Source: a bacterium (GTDB lineage Bacteria > Cyanobacteriota > Vampirovibrionia > Gastranaerophilales > JAILCC01). Taken from it: DNA of 64,000 bases. The DNA is taken from the NCBI GenBank assembly GCA_024680555.1, contig JAILCC010000019.1:62001-126000 (forward strand), given 5' to 3'. Of this stretch, positions 8,448 through 17,041 are shown in pieces. The notes beneath the pieces were generated by a model. That model did not search any database and had not been told where the DNA came from. It was given only the letters and a program-made list of their open reading frames with translations. The position numbers were made by a program, and so were the translations under genes. Position 1 is the first letter of the stretch; each line of letters begins with the position of its first letter.

Positions 8448-10088
8448 ATGACAACGAAGTATATTTTTGTAACAGGAGGGGTAGTTAGTTCTTTAGGCAA
8501 GGGAATTGTCGCAGCATCTTTGGGAAAATTATTAAAATCAAGAGGATACTCTATAACAATACAAAAATTTGATCCGTATATAAACGTCGATCCCGGAACT
8601 ATGAGTCCGTTTCAGCACGGCGAAGTTTTTGTAACCGAAGATGGTGCTGAAACAGACCTCGACCTCGGGCACTACGAAAGATTTACAGATACAACTCTGA
8701 GCAAAATGAACAACGTAACCTCAGGGAGTGTATATCTCAACGTAATCAACAAAGAGCGCAGAGGAGATTATTTGGGAGGTACAGTACAAACAGTTCCTCA
8801 TATTACCGACGAAATAAAATCAAGAATTAAACAGGTAGCAAAATACAATAAAACCGACTTTGTTATTTGCGAAATCGGCGGTACGATAGGCGACATTGAG
8901 GGCTTACCTTTTATCGAAGCCATCAGACAATTTAAGTTCTACGCAGGTTTTGGAAACTGCGTATTCATACACGTTACTCTGTTGCCATTTTTGAACGTAG
9001 CGGGCGAATTAAAAACAAAACCGTCACAACACAGCGTTATGAATTTAAGAAGTCTTGGTATTCAGCCAGATATCCTTGTTTGCCGTACGCAAAAGCCTAT
9101 TCCGAAAACAGAAAGAGATAAATTGGCTCTCTTTACAAACGTTGACCCCGATGCAGTTATTGAATGTAAAGATGCAAAAATCTTATACGAAGTACCTTTG
9201 ATGCTTGAAAAAGAGGGACTTGCTACGGAAGTCCTAAAAAGACTTAATATGGAAGACAAAGAACCTGATTTGGAAAGCTGGAAAGACTTGATTGAAAGAG
9301 TTAAAAACCCGACACACTCTATCAGAATTGCCATTGCGGGTAAATATACAAAGCTATCTGACGCATACATTTCCGTAGTTGAATCATTGAAACATGCCGG
9401 ATACGCTAATCACGCAAATATAGAAATAAAATGGGTTTCTGCCGACGACTTGATTGAATATGACAAAGTAAGAGAAGCACTGTGCGACATTGACGGTGTA
9501 GTAGTACCGGGCGGATTTGGCATAAGAGGAATTGAAGGCAAAGTTAATGTTATAAGATATTGCAGAGAACATAACATTCCGTTCCTTGGTTTGTGTCTTG
9601 GCATGCAATGTGCAGTTATAGAGTTTGCAAGACATGTTTGCGGGCTAAAAGGTGCTAACAGTGCAGAATTTAACGAAAATGCACCTTATAAAGTTGTCGA
9701 TATAATGGAGGACCAAAAATTCGTCGAAGGATACGGCGGCACAATGAGACTCGGCAAATACAAATGCCGCCTCAAAGAGGGCTCAAAAGCCGCAGCCGCT
9801 TATCAAAAGGAAATCATTTCCGAACGCCACAGACACAGATACGAAGTTAACAACAGATTTATTGAACAATTAGAAAATGCAGGTCTCGTATTCTCCGGCA
9901 TGTCTCCGAACGGTCACCTCGTTGAAATGGTAGAACTTCCCAAATTAGATTGGTTCGTTGCATGCCAGTTCCACCCGGAATTTAAATCCAGACCGGAAAG
10001 ACCGCACCCGTTGTTTATGGGCTTGATTAAAGCAGCATCAAAAAATGTATTAAAGGGTAGAGAATGCAAAGAAGTTATGAAAGTTTAA
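8448..10088 (+). CDS. pyrG: CTP synthase
   Basis: Makes CTP from UTP with ATP and glutamine, the last step of de novo pyrimidine nucleotide synthesis. The start [19 protein letters not shown] matches the family; the ATG at 8448 follows AGGTGGGG, whereas an in-frame GTG at 8439 overlaps that site. The N-terminal synthetase domain has [12 protein letters not shown] and [14 protein letters not shown]. The C-terminal class I glutaminase domain has the nucleophile in [14 protein letters not shown] and the His-Glu pair in [11 protein letters not shown]. 546 residues, normal. Its last 25 bases overlap cdd, so the two are probably translationally coupled. Confidence 0.98.
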   Translation: MTTKYIFVTGGVVSSLGKGIVAASLGKLLKSRGYSITIQKFDPYINVDPGTMSPFQHGEVFVTEDGAETDLDLGHYERFTDTTLSKMNNVTSGSVYLNVINKERRGDYLGGTVQTVPHITDEIKSRIKQVAKYNKTDFVICEIGGTIGDIEGLPFIEAIRQFKFYAGFGNCVFIHVTLLPFLNVAGELKTKPSQHSVMNLRSLGIQPDILVCRTQKPIPKTERDKLALFTNVDPDAVIECKDAKILYEVPLMLEKEGLATEVLKRLNMEDKEPDLESWKDLIERVKNPTHSIRIAIAGKYTKLSDAYISVVESLKHAGYANHANIEIKWVSADDLIEYDKVREALCDIDGVVVPGGFGIRGIEGKVNVIRYCREHNIPFLGLCLGMQCAVIEFARHVCGLKGANSAEFNENAPYKVVDIMEDQKFVEGYGGTMRLGKYKCRLKEGSKAAAAYQKEIISERHRHRYEVNNRFIEQLENAGLVFSGMSPNGHLVEMVELPKLDWFVACQFHPEFKSRPERPHPLFMGLIKAASKNVLKGRECKEVMKV

Positions 10089-10453
10089 TTAAAGAAGCTA
10101 AAATTGCCGCACAAAATGCTCATGCACCGTATTCTAAGTTCAAAGTCGGAGCGTGCGCACTGTTTGAAAGCGGAAATATTTATACCGGCTGTAATGTAGA
10201 AAACTCAAGCTACGGACTTTCTTTGTGTGCGGAAAGAAATGCACTTTCCTCCGCAGTATCGGCAGGAGAAAAATCAAAGCTTATTGCTATTGCAATAGTT
10301 TCTCCGAATATGAAATTCTGTACCCCTTGCGGCGCTTGCAGACAGTGGATAACGGAATTTTCCAAAGACGCAAAAGTCATCCTTGAAAAGGATGACTCAT
10401 CGCTAACAATTATTGATATAAAAGAATTGCTGCCCTACACCTTTGAATTATAG
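10064..10453 (+). CDS. cdd: Cytidine deaminase
   Basis: Deaminates cytidine and deoxycytidine to uridine and deoxyuridine in pyrimidine salvage. The 129-residue homotetrameric type is indicated by [18 protein letters not shown] (zinc ligand C and catalytic E of CAE) and the second zinc motif TPCGACRQ. The start lies inside the end of pyrG with an AAGGG six bases before it. The combination is notable because one product makes CTP and the other removes cytidine; with a nucleoside transporter nearby, salvage is a coherent reading. Confidence 0.96.
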   Translation: MQRSYESLIKEAKIAAQNAHAPYSKFKVGACALFESGNIYTGCNVENSSYGLSLCAERNALSSAVSAGEKSKLIAIAIVSPNMKFCTPCGACRQWITEFSKDAKVILEKDDSSLTIIDIKELLPYTFEL

Positions 10454-10454
10454 G

Positions 10455-10679
10455 TTATGCAATAATATTTAACTTTCTGCCTGTAGTACCGTTCGGATGA
10501 TATGGAAGTGCCGGAAATACAGCTCTAGTTTCCATTACAGGCTTTATCAATCCGTTCTGTAATAATGTTTGAGGCTTAGTTACATTTGCTCTTCTTGTTT
10601 GTATCTCGGAAATCGCCCGCATTACATCCAAGGGCATTTCTGACGCACAGTTTCTACTAACCGTAGGGATTCTTGCCAT
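10455..10679 (-). CDS. Small unknown protein (74 residues)
   Basis: I do not recognise it. The protein has no signal peptide or membrane helix and is moderately basic, with many prolines and asparagines; a segment PLDVMRAISEIQTRR is probably helical. A good AAAGAAAGGA stands before the ATG, and the gene has its own AGCAA/TTTAAT promoter-like element. It converges on cdd with only one base between the stop codons. The clear ribosome binding site and the shared promoter type argue for a real gene. Confidence 0.7.
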   Translation of the reverse strand: MARIPTVSRNCASEMPLDVMRAISEIQTRRANVTKPQTLLQNGLIKPVMETRAVFPALPYHPNGTTGRKLNIIA

Positions 10680-10714
10680 AAATACATCCTTTCTTTTGGG
10701 AACACCACTACGGT

Positions 10715-10742
10715 ATTAAAGCTCTGAAAAAAATAATTTGCT
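10715..10742 (-). promoter_or_regulatory. AGCAA-17 bp-TTTAAT promoter element
   Basis: On the minus strand AGCAA (10738-10742), a T-rich 17-bp spacer and TTTAAT (10715-10720), 35 bases before the start codon of the 74-residue protein. The sequence GAGCTTTAATAC around the -10 recurs upstream of the gene starting at 12757. Confidence 0.55.
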
Positions 10743-10749
10743 ACCACAA

Positions 10750-12342
10750 TTATTTCAACGATACAAATGATGCACCGAGGATACCATCTACTTTTTTAAT
10801 TTCGGCAAGAGTTGAATCATCAACAGAAACATCCGTATTCATAATCATCAAAGATTCGCCTTTTGCTTCTTTCCCTTTTCTTGCAACTTGCATCATATTT
10901 ATGTTTATACCTTTGTTACCGAGAACCGTTGCAACCGCAGCAACCATACCGGGTTTGTTAACGTGCGGTGTAAGAAGAATATGTTCGTCAGGTTCAATGT
11001 TTACATCATAATCATTAATTTTAACTATTCTTGAAGCGCCATCTGCACCAAGTGCACCTGAAACAACCCACTCGCCTTCTTCCGTAACAACTTTTACACT
11101 TAATAAACCGAGATATGAACACGTTTGTTCCGATTTGGTTTCGGAAATATCAATTCCTCTGTTCTTTGCATATACAAGCGCATTAACGTAGTTTACGCTA
11201 TCCAAACTTTGGGATAAAAGCCCTTTTAATATTGCAACCTTTAACGGTGAAATATCAAGGCTCGAAAGAGTACCACGTCCGGCAATTTTTACCGCAGTTA
11301 CCGCACCTTTTGCAATTTGTCCTACCAAAGCGCCAAGATTTTCAGCCAAAGGCATATACTCTTTAACCGGTTCTAAAATACTAGCTTTCAATGAAGGAAT
11401 ATTGACGGCACTTCTTGCATTTGAGCCCAAGAACACATCTCTTATTTGTTCTGCGACATCAAGCGCAACATTGATTTGTGCTTCTGCCGTACTTGCACCA
11501 AGGTGAGGAGTGAGAGTTAAATCTCCGCTGCAACCTAACAATGGATTATCCTCGCTTATCGGTTCTGACGTGTAAACGTCAATTGCAGCAGCCGCAACTT
11601 TTCCCGAATCAATGGCATCCCGCAAGTCTTGTTCGTTTATTATGCCGCCTCTTGCACAGTTAATAAGGCGAACGCCATCTTTCATTTTAGCAATAGTGTC
11701 TTTGTTTATAAGATTTATTGTGTCTTTTGTTTTTGGAACGTGTACGGTAATAAAATCGCAAATTCCCCAGAGTTCATCAAGAGTTTTAACTGATTTTGCA
11801 CCGATATTTTCAACAAGTTCCTGCGATGCAAACGGATCATAAACAACAACATTCATACCCAAACCCAATGCTGCCGTTGCTACTCTTGAACCGATTTTTC
11901 CAAGACCGATAATACCCAAAGTTTTTTTGAAAAGTTCTATACCTGTAAACTTAGAGCGTTCCCATTTACCTTCTTTTGTTGAAGTAGCTGCAACAGGAAT
12001 ATGACGTGCCATAGAAAGCATCAGTGCAACAGTATGCTCTGCCGCAGCAGTTGTGTTTCCGTCAGGAGAATTTACAACGATTACACCTGCTTTTGTTGCT
12101 TCGTCAATATCTACGTTATCAACCCCTACGCCTGCACGACCTACAATTTTTAAATTCTTTGCCGCCTGCAGAATTTTTGCGGTAACTTTCGTTTGGCTTC
12201 TTATCATCAATGCGTCATAATCGACAATTTTTTTTGCTAACTCGTCTTCCGGTAAAGTTTCTATAAAATCAACCTGCGCAACACCTTCAAGTATTTCACC
12301 TGCGGCTTTGTTGATTTTGTCGGTAATTAAAACTTTTGGCAT
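10750..12342 (-). CDS. serA: D-3-phosphoglycerate dehydrogenase (long form)
   Basis: Oxidises 3-phosphoglycerate to 3-phosphohydroxypyruvate, the first step of serine synthesis. 530 residues is the long form with an allosteric substrate-binding domain and a C-terminal ACT domain. The NAD fold shows [16 protein letters not shown] near residue 145. Catalytic residues are visible in [11 protein letters not shown] (Arg), [12 protein letters not shown] (Glu) and LTPHLGAST (His). The ACT domain includes [15 protein letters not shown], consistent with feedback regulation by serine. The ATG follows GGGAGAG at good spacing. Confidence 0.97.
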   Translation of the reverse strand: MPKVLITDKINKAAGEILEGVAQVDFIETLPEDELAKKIVDYDALMIRSQTKVTAKILQAAKNLKIVGRAGVGVDNVDIDEATKAGVIVVNSPDGNTTAAAEHTVALMLSMARHIPVAATSTKEGKWERSKFTGIELFKKTLGIIGLGKIGSRVATAALGLGMNVVVYDPFASQELVENIGAKSVKTLDELWGICDFITVHVPKTKDTINLINKDTIAKMKDGVRLINCARGGIINEQDLRDAIDSGKVAAAAIDVYTSEPISEDNPLLGCSGDLTLTPHLGASTAEAQINVALDVAEQIRDVFLGSNARSAVNIPSLKASILEPVKEYMPLAENLGALVGQIAKGAVTAVKIAGRGTLSSLDISPLKVAILKGLLSQSLDSVNYVNALVYAKNRGIDISETKSEQTCSYLGLLSVKVVTEEGEWVVSGALGADGASRIVKINDYDVNIEPDEHILLTPHVNKPGMVAAVATVLGNKGININMMQVARKGKEAKGESLMIMNTDVSVDDSTLAEIKKVDGILGASFVSLK

Positions 12343-12445
12343 AATTCATACTCTCCCAATAACATAACCTATGTTTTTATTTTCTCATGAAAATAAAATT
12401 TTGTGCCAAATTGACGCAAGTTTTAGATAAAATAATCAAAAAATA

Positions 12446-12757
12446 TTAAACCACCTTGTATAAGAGGGAGAGAAGTCCTTTATATGCCCAAAGGCAAGTA
12501 TTTGTAACAGGATTTTTCAGAGATGCCCAACCTCTTGGTTGAGTTGCTGTAGTAACTGTAGCTTCCAAAGCATCAGCAAACAATTTAGTAACCATAACGC
12601 CTTCCACACTGTTTAATTTTCCGGAAAGACCGCTTGCCGTAAAAGCGACACCGTTATACACATAGTGCATTGCGTTTGTTTTCAAATGGTTTACTGCCGC
12701 ACTTGTAAGTCTGCCGTTAAAATTCACACTTTGCGCTGAATTAAGAGGTTGTATCAT
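12446..12757 (-). CDS. Small unknown protein (103 residues)
   Basis: I do not recognise a family. The N-terminus contains SVNFNGRL, resembling the N-termini of two other small proteins in this window (MNFRAH at 42285, LNLFRTR at 28618). The body is a mix of short helices with two mildly hydrophobic stretches (YVYNGVAFTASGLSG and AYKGLLSLLYKVV), no signal peptide. AGGAG stands six bases before the ATG. It has its own AGCAA/TTTAAT promoter-like element and is not part of an operon. Confidence 0.7.
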   Translation of the reverse strand: MIQPLNSAQSVNFNGRLTSAAVNHLKTNAMHYVYNGVAFTASGLSGKLNSVEGVMVTKLFADALEATVTTATQPRGWASLKNPVTNTCLWAYKGLLSLLYKVV

Positions 12758-12793
12758 TTCATACTCCTTTTGATATGTTATTTTTATACGCGT

Positions 12794-12821
12794 ATTAAAG
12801 CTCGTGAAATATCTTTTTGCT
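12794..12821 (-). promoter_or_regulatory. AGCAA-17 bp-TTTAAT promoter element
   Basis: On the minus strand AGCAA (12817-12821), 17 bp, TTTAAT (12794-12799). The -10 region GAGCTTTAATAC is identical over 12 bases to that at 10715. Confidence 0.55.
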
Positions 12822-12946
12822 ATTTACGGATTTTTTTGTGATAAATTTTAATAAGCAACAGATATATGCAGAGTGCTAATTTTTATGCACCATGTCATGA
12901 TAAACTTATTGAAACACTGAAGTATCGGCAAACGCAAAGGAACAAT

Positions 12947-13720
12947 ATGCTTTTAACTATAGATATAGGCAATACATCATCTACATTCGGAGTTTTTGAC
13001 GGCGACAATTTGATTAAAAAATTCTCACTTTCAAGCGACAAAAAGCGCTCCGTTGACGAATACGGTACACTTATCCGTTCCATTTTAAAACAAAACGGCA
13101 TTGATAAAACAAAGCTCACCGCCTGCATTATGGCGAGTGTTGTTCCGACATTAACAGATACAATTATTGAAGCAGTTAAAAACTATTTAAAACTTGATGT
13201 TTTGAGAGTAACAACGAAAATAAACACCGGAATAAATTATGGTTTGGATAATCCGAAAGAACTTGGTGCGGACAGAATTGCCAACGCAAAAGCTGCCGTA
13301 AAAATTGCGCCGAATAAAAACTGTATTGTAGTTGATTTTGGTACGGCAACAAACTTTGACGTTATCTCAAAAGACAAAACATTCCTTGGGGGCGCAATTG
13401 CTCCCGGTATAAATATATCTGCCCTTGCTCTGAGCACCTATACGTCATTACTCCCAAAAATCAGGGTGGAAGAACCTCCGCAAACTATCGGGAAAAACAC
13501 CGTTGATGCAATACTATCAGGAATTATTATCGGTCATGCCAAAATGATAGACGGCATGATAGAAAATATTGAAAAAGAACTCGGAGAAAAGGCAGTTATT
13601 ATTGCAACAGGCGGATATAATGATATCGTAAAACATTCAATGAAGCGCAAATTCGATTTTATAGAACCTGATTTAACCCTGAATGGACTGGCATCCATAT
13701 ACAAAAGTACTGAATATTAA
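12947..13720 (+). CDS. coaX: Type III pantothenate kinase
   Basis: Phosphorylates pantothenate, the first step of coenzyme A synthesis. 257 residues from the ATG at 12947, which follows AAAGGA and gives the canonical start MLLTIDIGNTSSTFGVFDG; the longer frame from 12866 adds an unrelated 27-residue leader. ASKHA-fold motifs are visible: the N-terminal phosphate loop DIGNT, GADRIANAKAA, VVDFGTATNFDVI with the PHOSPHATE-2-like loop, FLGGAIAPGI and the late IIATGGYNDIV. No regulatory site seen. Confidence 0.95.
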   Translation: MLLTIDIGNTSSTFGVFDGDNLIKKFSLSSDKKRSVDEYGTLIRSILKQNGIDKTKLTACIMASVVPTLTDTIIEAVKNYLKLDVLRVTTKINTGINYGLDNPKELGADRIANAKAAVKIAPNKNCIVVDFGTATNFDVISKDKTFLGGAIAPGINISALALSTYTSLLPKIRVEEPPQTIGKNTVDAILSGIIIGHAKMIDGMIENIEKELGEKAVIIATGGYNDIVKHSMKRKFDFIEPDLTLNGLASIYKSTEY

Positions 13721-13816
13721 GTTTTGTTAAAATAGTATATATAAAATATAACAATTCTATCTATTGATATGTTTTTAATAAAGTATAAGAAGAGAACAAA
13801 CATAGGAGAATAGATA

Positions 13817-14023
13817 ATGAAACTTTCTGCATTGAATTATTACAAATCAAACCCGAATGAAGCATACGCAGCAGGCGGAGCATTCAAAGCAAAAAAAGGT
13901 GCACAAAAAGCAGCCACAGAAAATAAAGCAAAAATCACAGGCGGAGCATACATAGCCGCTCAAGGAGCAAAAAAATACAAAAACCAATACGTAGCGGCAT
14001 GGGCAGCTAAATGGGCAAAATAA
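13817..14023 (+). CDS. Small Ala/Lys/Gly-rich protein (68 residues) with an internal repeat
   Basis: Unknown protein of very simple composition, rich in Ala, Lys and Gly and strongly basic. Two copies of a GGA-x5-KKGA/QGAKK pattern occur (GGAFKAKKGAQKA and GGAYIAAQGAKKYK), and the tail is AAWAAKWAK. AGGAG precedes the ATG by nine bases and a terminator follows directly, so it is expressed as a single-gene unit. The amphipathic basic character would suit nucleic-acid or membrane binding; that is inference only. Confidence 0.7.
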   Translation: MKLSALNYYKSNPNEAYAAGGAFKAKKGAQKAATENKAKITGGAYIAAQGAKKYKNQYVAAWAAKWAK

Positions 14024-14040
14024 TTTAAAAAAGTTTTAAA

Positions 14041-14068
14041 AAAAGATGCCTCCCAAAAGGCATCTTTT
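14041..14068. terminator. Bidirectional terminator
   Basis: AAAAGATGCCT, loop CCCAAA, AGGCATCTTTT; T runs on both strands. It separates the convergent genes ending at 14023 and 14093. Confidence 0.88.
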
Positions 14069-14092
14069 ATTTTGCTTATTTTCAAAAAAATC

Positions 14093-14710
14093 TTACACAA
14101 AAGAATTGTGGACCTTTTCATGCCCGATAGTAGTTTGTCTGCCATGTCCCGGATACACCTTTATATCGTCAGGCAACGTCAGCAGCTTTGTTTTTACTGA
14201 ATTAACGAGCTGATTATGATTGCCGCCCAGCAAATCCGTTCTGCCAATACTTTCATAAAACAAACTATCACCTGAAAAAAGCATATCATCAACAATATAT
14301 GCCACACCGCCTTGAGTATGTCCGGGAGTATGTATAGTTTTTATCGTTTTATTTCCGATTTTAAATGTTTCATTCTCATCAATGAAAGTGATATTTTGCG
14401 GAGCTTCATAATCAGGCATACCCACTGCCCTGAGATATTCCTTAAAGTACGGAATTTGTTCTTCGTCACCCTTATGAATATAAATCGGAACATTATAATG
14501 TTTTTGGATATCATAATCACCTGCAATATGGTCCATGTGCGCATGGGTATTGAGAAGATACTTTAGATTTCCGCCCAAATTCTCAATGGTTCTTTTTGTC
14601 AAATCGAAGTCGCCTCCCGCATCTATCAGTACAATATCTTTTGAGTCTTCATCAAAAAGCAGATAATTATTAACCTCAAACAATCCCATATTAAGTATTT
14701 CAAGTTTCAT
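14093..14710 (-). CDS. Metallo-beta-lactamase fold hydrolase (glyoxalase II-like)
   Basis: A 205-residue cytosolic hydrolase of the MBL superfamily. Metal ligands are all present: THAHMDH near residue 55, HTPGHTQGG, GDSLFYESIGRTD and PGHG. This layout is that of the small YcbL-like hydroxyacylglutathione-hydrolase relatives, which lack the glyoxalase II C-terminal substrate domain. The true substrate cannot be told; the thiol-ester (S-lactoylglutathione-like) activity is family-level inference. AAAGGA precedes the ATG. Divergent from dxr. Confidence 0.88.
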   Translation of the reverse strand: MKLEILNMGLFEVNNYLLFDEDSKDIVLIDAGGDFDLTKRTIENLGGNLKYLLNTHAHMDHIAGDYDIQKHYNVPIYIHKGDEEQIPYFKEYLRAVGMPDYEAPQNITFIDENETFKIGNKTIKTIHTPGHTQGGVAYIVDDMLFSGDSLFYESIGRTDLLGGNHNQLVNSVKTKLLTLPDDIKVYPGHGRQTTIGHEKVHNSFV

Positions 14711-14779
14711 AAAAAAATCCTTTTATTTATTTTGTTATTATTCTACTATAATAGAGTAGAGTAAATTGTACATCAAGTT

Positions 14780-15925
14780 ATGAAAAAAATTGCAATTTTA
14801 GGTTCGACAGGTTCAATAGGGAGACAGGCGCTTGAAGTTATAAAAAACAGGCGTGATGCTTTTTGCGTCAGCGCACTTGGCGCAGGTAATAATGTTGAAC
14901 TTTTGATTGAACAAATAAAAGAATTTGAGCCGGAAATTGTCAGCGTAAAATCGGAAGAAAATGCCAATATACTCAAAAAGCTTTTCCCAACTAAAAAAAT
15001 ATTGACCGATGGCATTGTTGATATTGCAAAAGATGCCAATTATGACGAAGTTCTTGTCAGTGTAAACGGCATATCAGGCTTGTTCCCGACACTTGAAGCA
15101 ATAAAAAGAGGAAAGACCGTTGCTCTTGCAAATAAAGAAACCCTTGTTACAGCAGGGGATATTGTTATGGCAGAAGCAAGAAAAAACAACGTTAATATTA
15201 TACCTGTTGATAGCGAACACAGCGCAATCTTTCAATGCTCAAACAATGGCAAATATGTCAGTAAACTGATTATAACCGCATCAGGCGGACCTTTCTTATA
15301 CAAAACGATTGATGAAATGCGAAATGCAACAAAAGAACAAACCCTTGCACACCCTAATTGGAATATGGGGAACAAAATCACCATTGACTCTGCAACATTG
15401 ATGAATAAAGGTTTGGAAGTGATAGAAGCGCACCACCTGTTTAACAAAGATTATGATGACATAAAAGTGGTTATTCACCCGCAAAGCATTGTGCATAGTG
15501 CCATAGAATTTGTTGACGGAAGCGTAATTGCACAAATGGGACTCCCGAGCATGCACCTGCCAATACAATATGCTCTTACTTATCCGGAGAGAATAGAAGG
15601 CATCAAAACCAACTCGTTCAATTTCGTTCAGGCGAGAGAATTAGATTTTTATGAACCTGATTTTGAAAAATTTTCTGCCCTGAAAATAGCATTTGATGCT
15701 GGCAGAACAGGCGGCACGGCTCCGGCTGTATTAAACGGGGCAAATGAAGAAGCCGTTTATGCGTTTTTAGATGGCAAAATACGCCTTACAGATATAGCCG
15801 ACATTACAAAAGAAGTTCTCGAAAAGATGAAAATCATTCAAAACCCGACTCTTGATAATATTTTGGCAGCGGACAAACTCGCACGGATACACGCAAAAAA
15901 TCTAATTGAACAGGTGAGAGTATAA
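14780..15925 (+). CDS. dxr: 1-deoxy-D-xylulose 5-phosphate reductoisomerase
   Basis: Converts DXP to 2-C-methyl-D-erythritol 4-phosphate with NADPH, the committed step of the MEP isoprenoid pathway. 381 residues. The start KKIAILGSTGSIGRQALEVI has the NADPH loop. Metal and substrate residues are in VDSEHSAIFQCS, TASGGPF, HPNWNMGNKITIDSATLMNKG (split here as HPNWNMG and KITIDSATLMNKG) and a later NGANEEAV. It begins an apparent operon with the DUF881 protein (1-base gap), Sbp and ftsZ. The ribosome binding site is weak. Confidence 0.97.
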   Translation: MKKIAILGSTGSIGRQALEVIKNRRDAFCVSALGAGNNVELLIEQIKEFEPEIVSVKSEENANILKKLFPTKKILTDGIVDIAKDANYDEVLVSVNGISGLFPTLEAIKRGKTVALANKETLVTAGDIVMAEARKNNVNIIPVDSEHSAIFQCSNNGKYVSKLIITASGGPFLYKTIDEMRNATKEQTLAHPNWNMGNKITIDSATLMNKGLEVIEAHHLFNKDYDDIKVVIHPQSIVHSAIEFVDGSVIAQMGLPSMHLPIQYALTYPERIEGIKTNSFNFVQARELDFYEPDFEKFSALKIAFDAGRTGGTAPAVLNGANEEAVYAFLDGKIRLTDIADITKEVLEKMKIIQNPTLDNILAADKLARIHAKNLIEQVRV

Positions 15926-15926
15926 A

Positions 15927-16664
15927 ATGAGCAACAATAATTCATTTGAAGAAACAAAGCCGTTCTTGCTTTTAAAAAGCATGCCTGCTTTGGCAAAATA
16001 CTGTCATTCAAAAAGATTTTCCTTAATACTTCTTGCCGTACTCCTTTTCATTCTGATATCTTCATCCGTATTTTTTTATTTTAAAAGCTCAAAATCGGTA
16101 AATAAAATACTTCTTGCCAGAGAGAGCACTCTCAACGCAGAATTAACAAAAATGGAAAATGTTAATGACTTTCTTGAGGCGGAAATATTGATTTTAAAAC
16201 GGCAAGTCAAAGACTTATCACAAAAAAAAGACAGGAAGAAGCTTCAAAAAATATCAAAATATTTGGCAGATAGCAATGTTGATGGCAGAGGAGTCCAAAT
16301 ATCTCTAAAAGACAGCCACTCTCTCTTTTCTCCGGCACAAGATGAAAGCACTATTGTTCATAATACAGATTTGTTAAAAATTGTAAATTTTTTGTGGTCA
16401 TACGGTGCGGCTGCAATCAGCATAAATGGAGAAAGAATAGTCTTTAATTCTCATATTTCGTGCATCGGACCTACTATTTTGGTCAACAAAAAGCGTATAA
16501 ACTCCCCTTTTATAATAAAAGCCGTTGGGGAAAAGCTTAATGAAAATACAATAAAAAATAACACGTTTGTGCTATCATTAAAGTTAAGAGGGATAGAGTT
16601 TGAGGTAACTCAAGAAGATAATCTTCATATTCCTGCAGGAAAATACGCTACATTTATGGAGTGA
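15927..16664 (+). CDS. DUF881 division-cluster membrane protein (YlxW-like)
   Basis: A bitopic protein of 245 residues: short cytosolic N-terminus, one transmembrane helix (LILLAVLLFILISSSVFFYF, about residues 32-51), a coiled-coil segment (about 60-110) and an extracytoplasmic DUF881 domain that includes DGRGVQISLKD and the LLKIVNFLWSYGAAAISINGE region (typical D/N-x-L-W-x-x-G-A-E/A-A-I-x-I-N pattern). Family members (YlxW/YlxX) sit beside sbp and fts genes in Firmicutes; the biochemical role is unknown. It follows dxr by one base and precedes sbp and ftsZ. Confidence 0.82.
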   Translation: MSNNNSFEETKPFLLLKSMPALAKYCHSKRFSLILLAVLLFILISSSVFFYFKSSKSVNKILLARESTLNAELTKMENVNDFLEAEILILKRQVKDLSQKKDRKKLQKISKYLADSNVDGRGVQISLKDSHSLFSPAQDESTIVHNTDLLKIVNFLWSYGAAAISINGERIVFNSHISCIGPTILVNKKRINSPFIIKAVGEKLNENTIKNNTFVLSLKLRGIEFEVTQEDNLHIPAGKYATFME

Positions 16665-16666
16665 AA

Positions 16667-17023
16667 ATGGTTAGGTATATTATATCAGGCTTGTTAACCG
16701 GCATTGTGTTAGGAATTGTTGTTCCGTTTAACATTTCTTTGCTAAATGAAAAAGTCTTGTTATTGCTTATCCTTGTTGGTATAGATGTAATATTTTCAGG
16801 AATAAATGCTAAGTTATTGAAACAATTTGAATATCTGCTCTTTACTAATGAGTTTATTTTGAATAGTATATTATCAGTGGGGTTAATATACCTTGGTAAT
16901 ATAATGGGGTTGGACCTGTTCTCAGCAGTATCGCTGGTATTGATTTTCAAGGTATTTTACAATCTCAACAAACTAATCAAAACAATAGTATGTACATTAA
17001 AAAATAAGAATAGTTTAGTATAA
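16667..17023 (+). CDS. sbp: Small basic protein Sbp (DUF1290)
   Basis: A 118-residue membrane protein with three to four hydrophobic helices and a basic C-terminus. It matches the DUF1290 pattern: MVRYIISGLLTGIVLG start, LILVGIDVIFSGINA, GLIYLGNIMGLDLFSA and FKVFYNLNKLIK. In Firmicutes sbp lies between ylxW/ylxX and ftsA-ftsZ. The ATG at 16667 has GGAG five bases before it; the GTG at 16661 overlaps this site. The start overlaps the region just after the DUF881 stop. Function is unknown but the division-cluster context is conserved. Confidence 0.82.
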   Translation: MVRYIISGLLTGIVLGIVVPFNISLLNEKVLLLLILVGIDVIFSGINAKLLKQFEYLLFTNEFILNSILSVGLIYLGNIMGLDLFSAVSLVLIFKVFYNLNKLIKTIVCTLKNKNSLV

Positions 17024-17041
17024 TAAAAAGGGGTTAGACAA

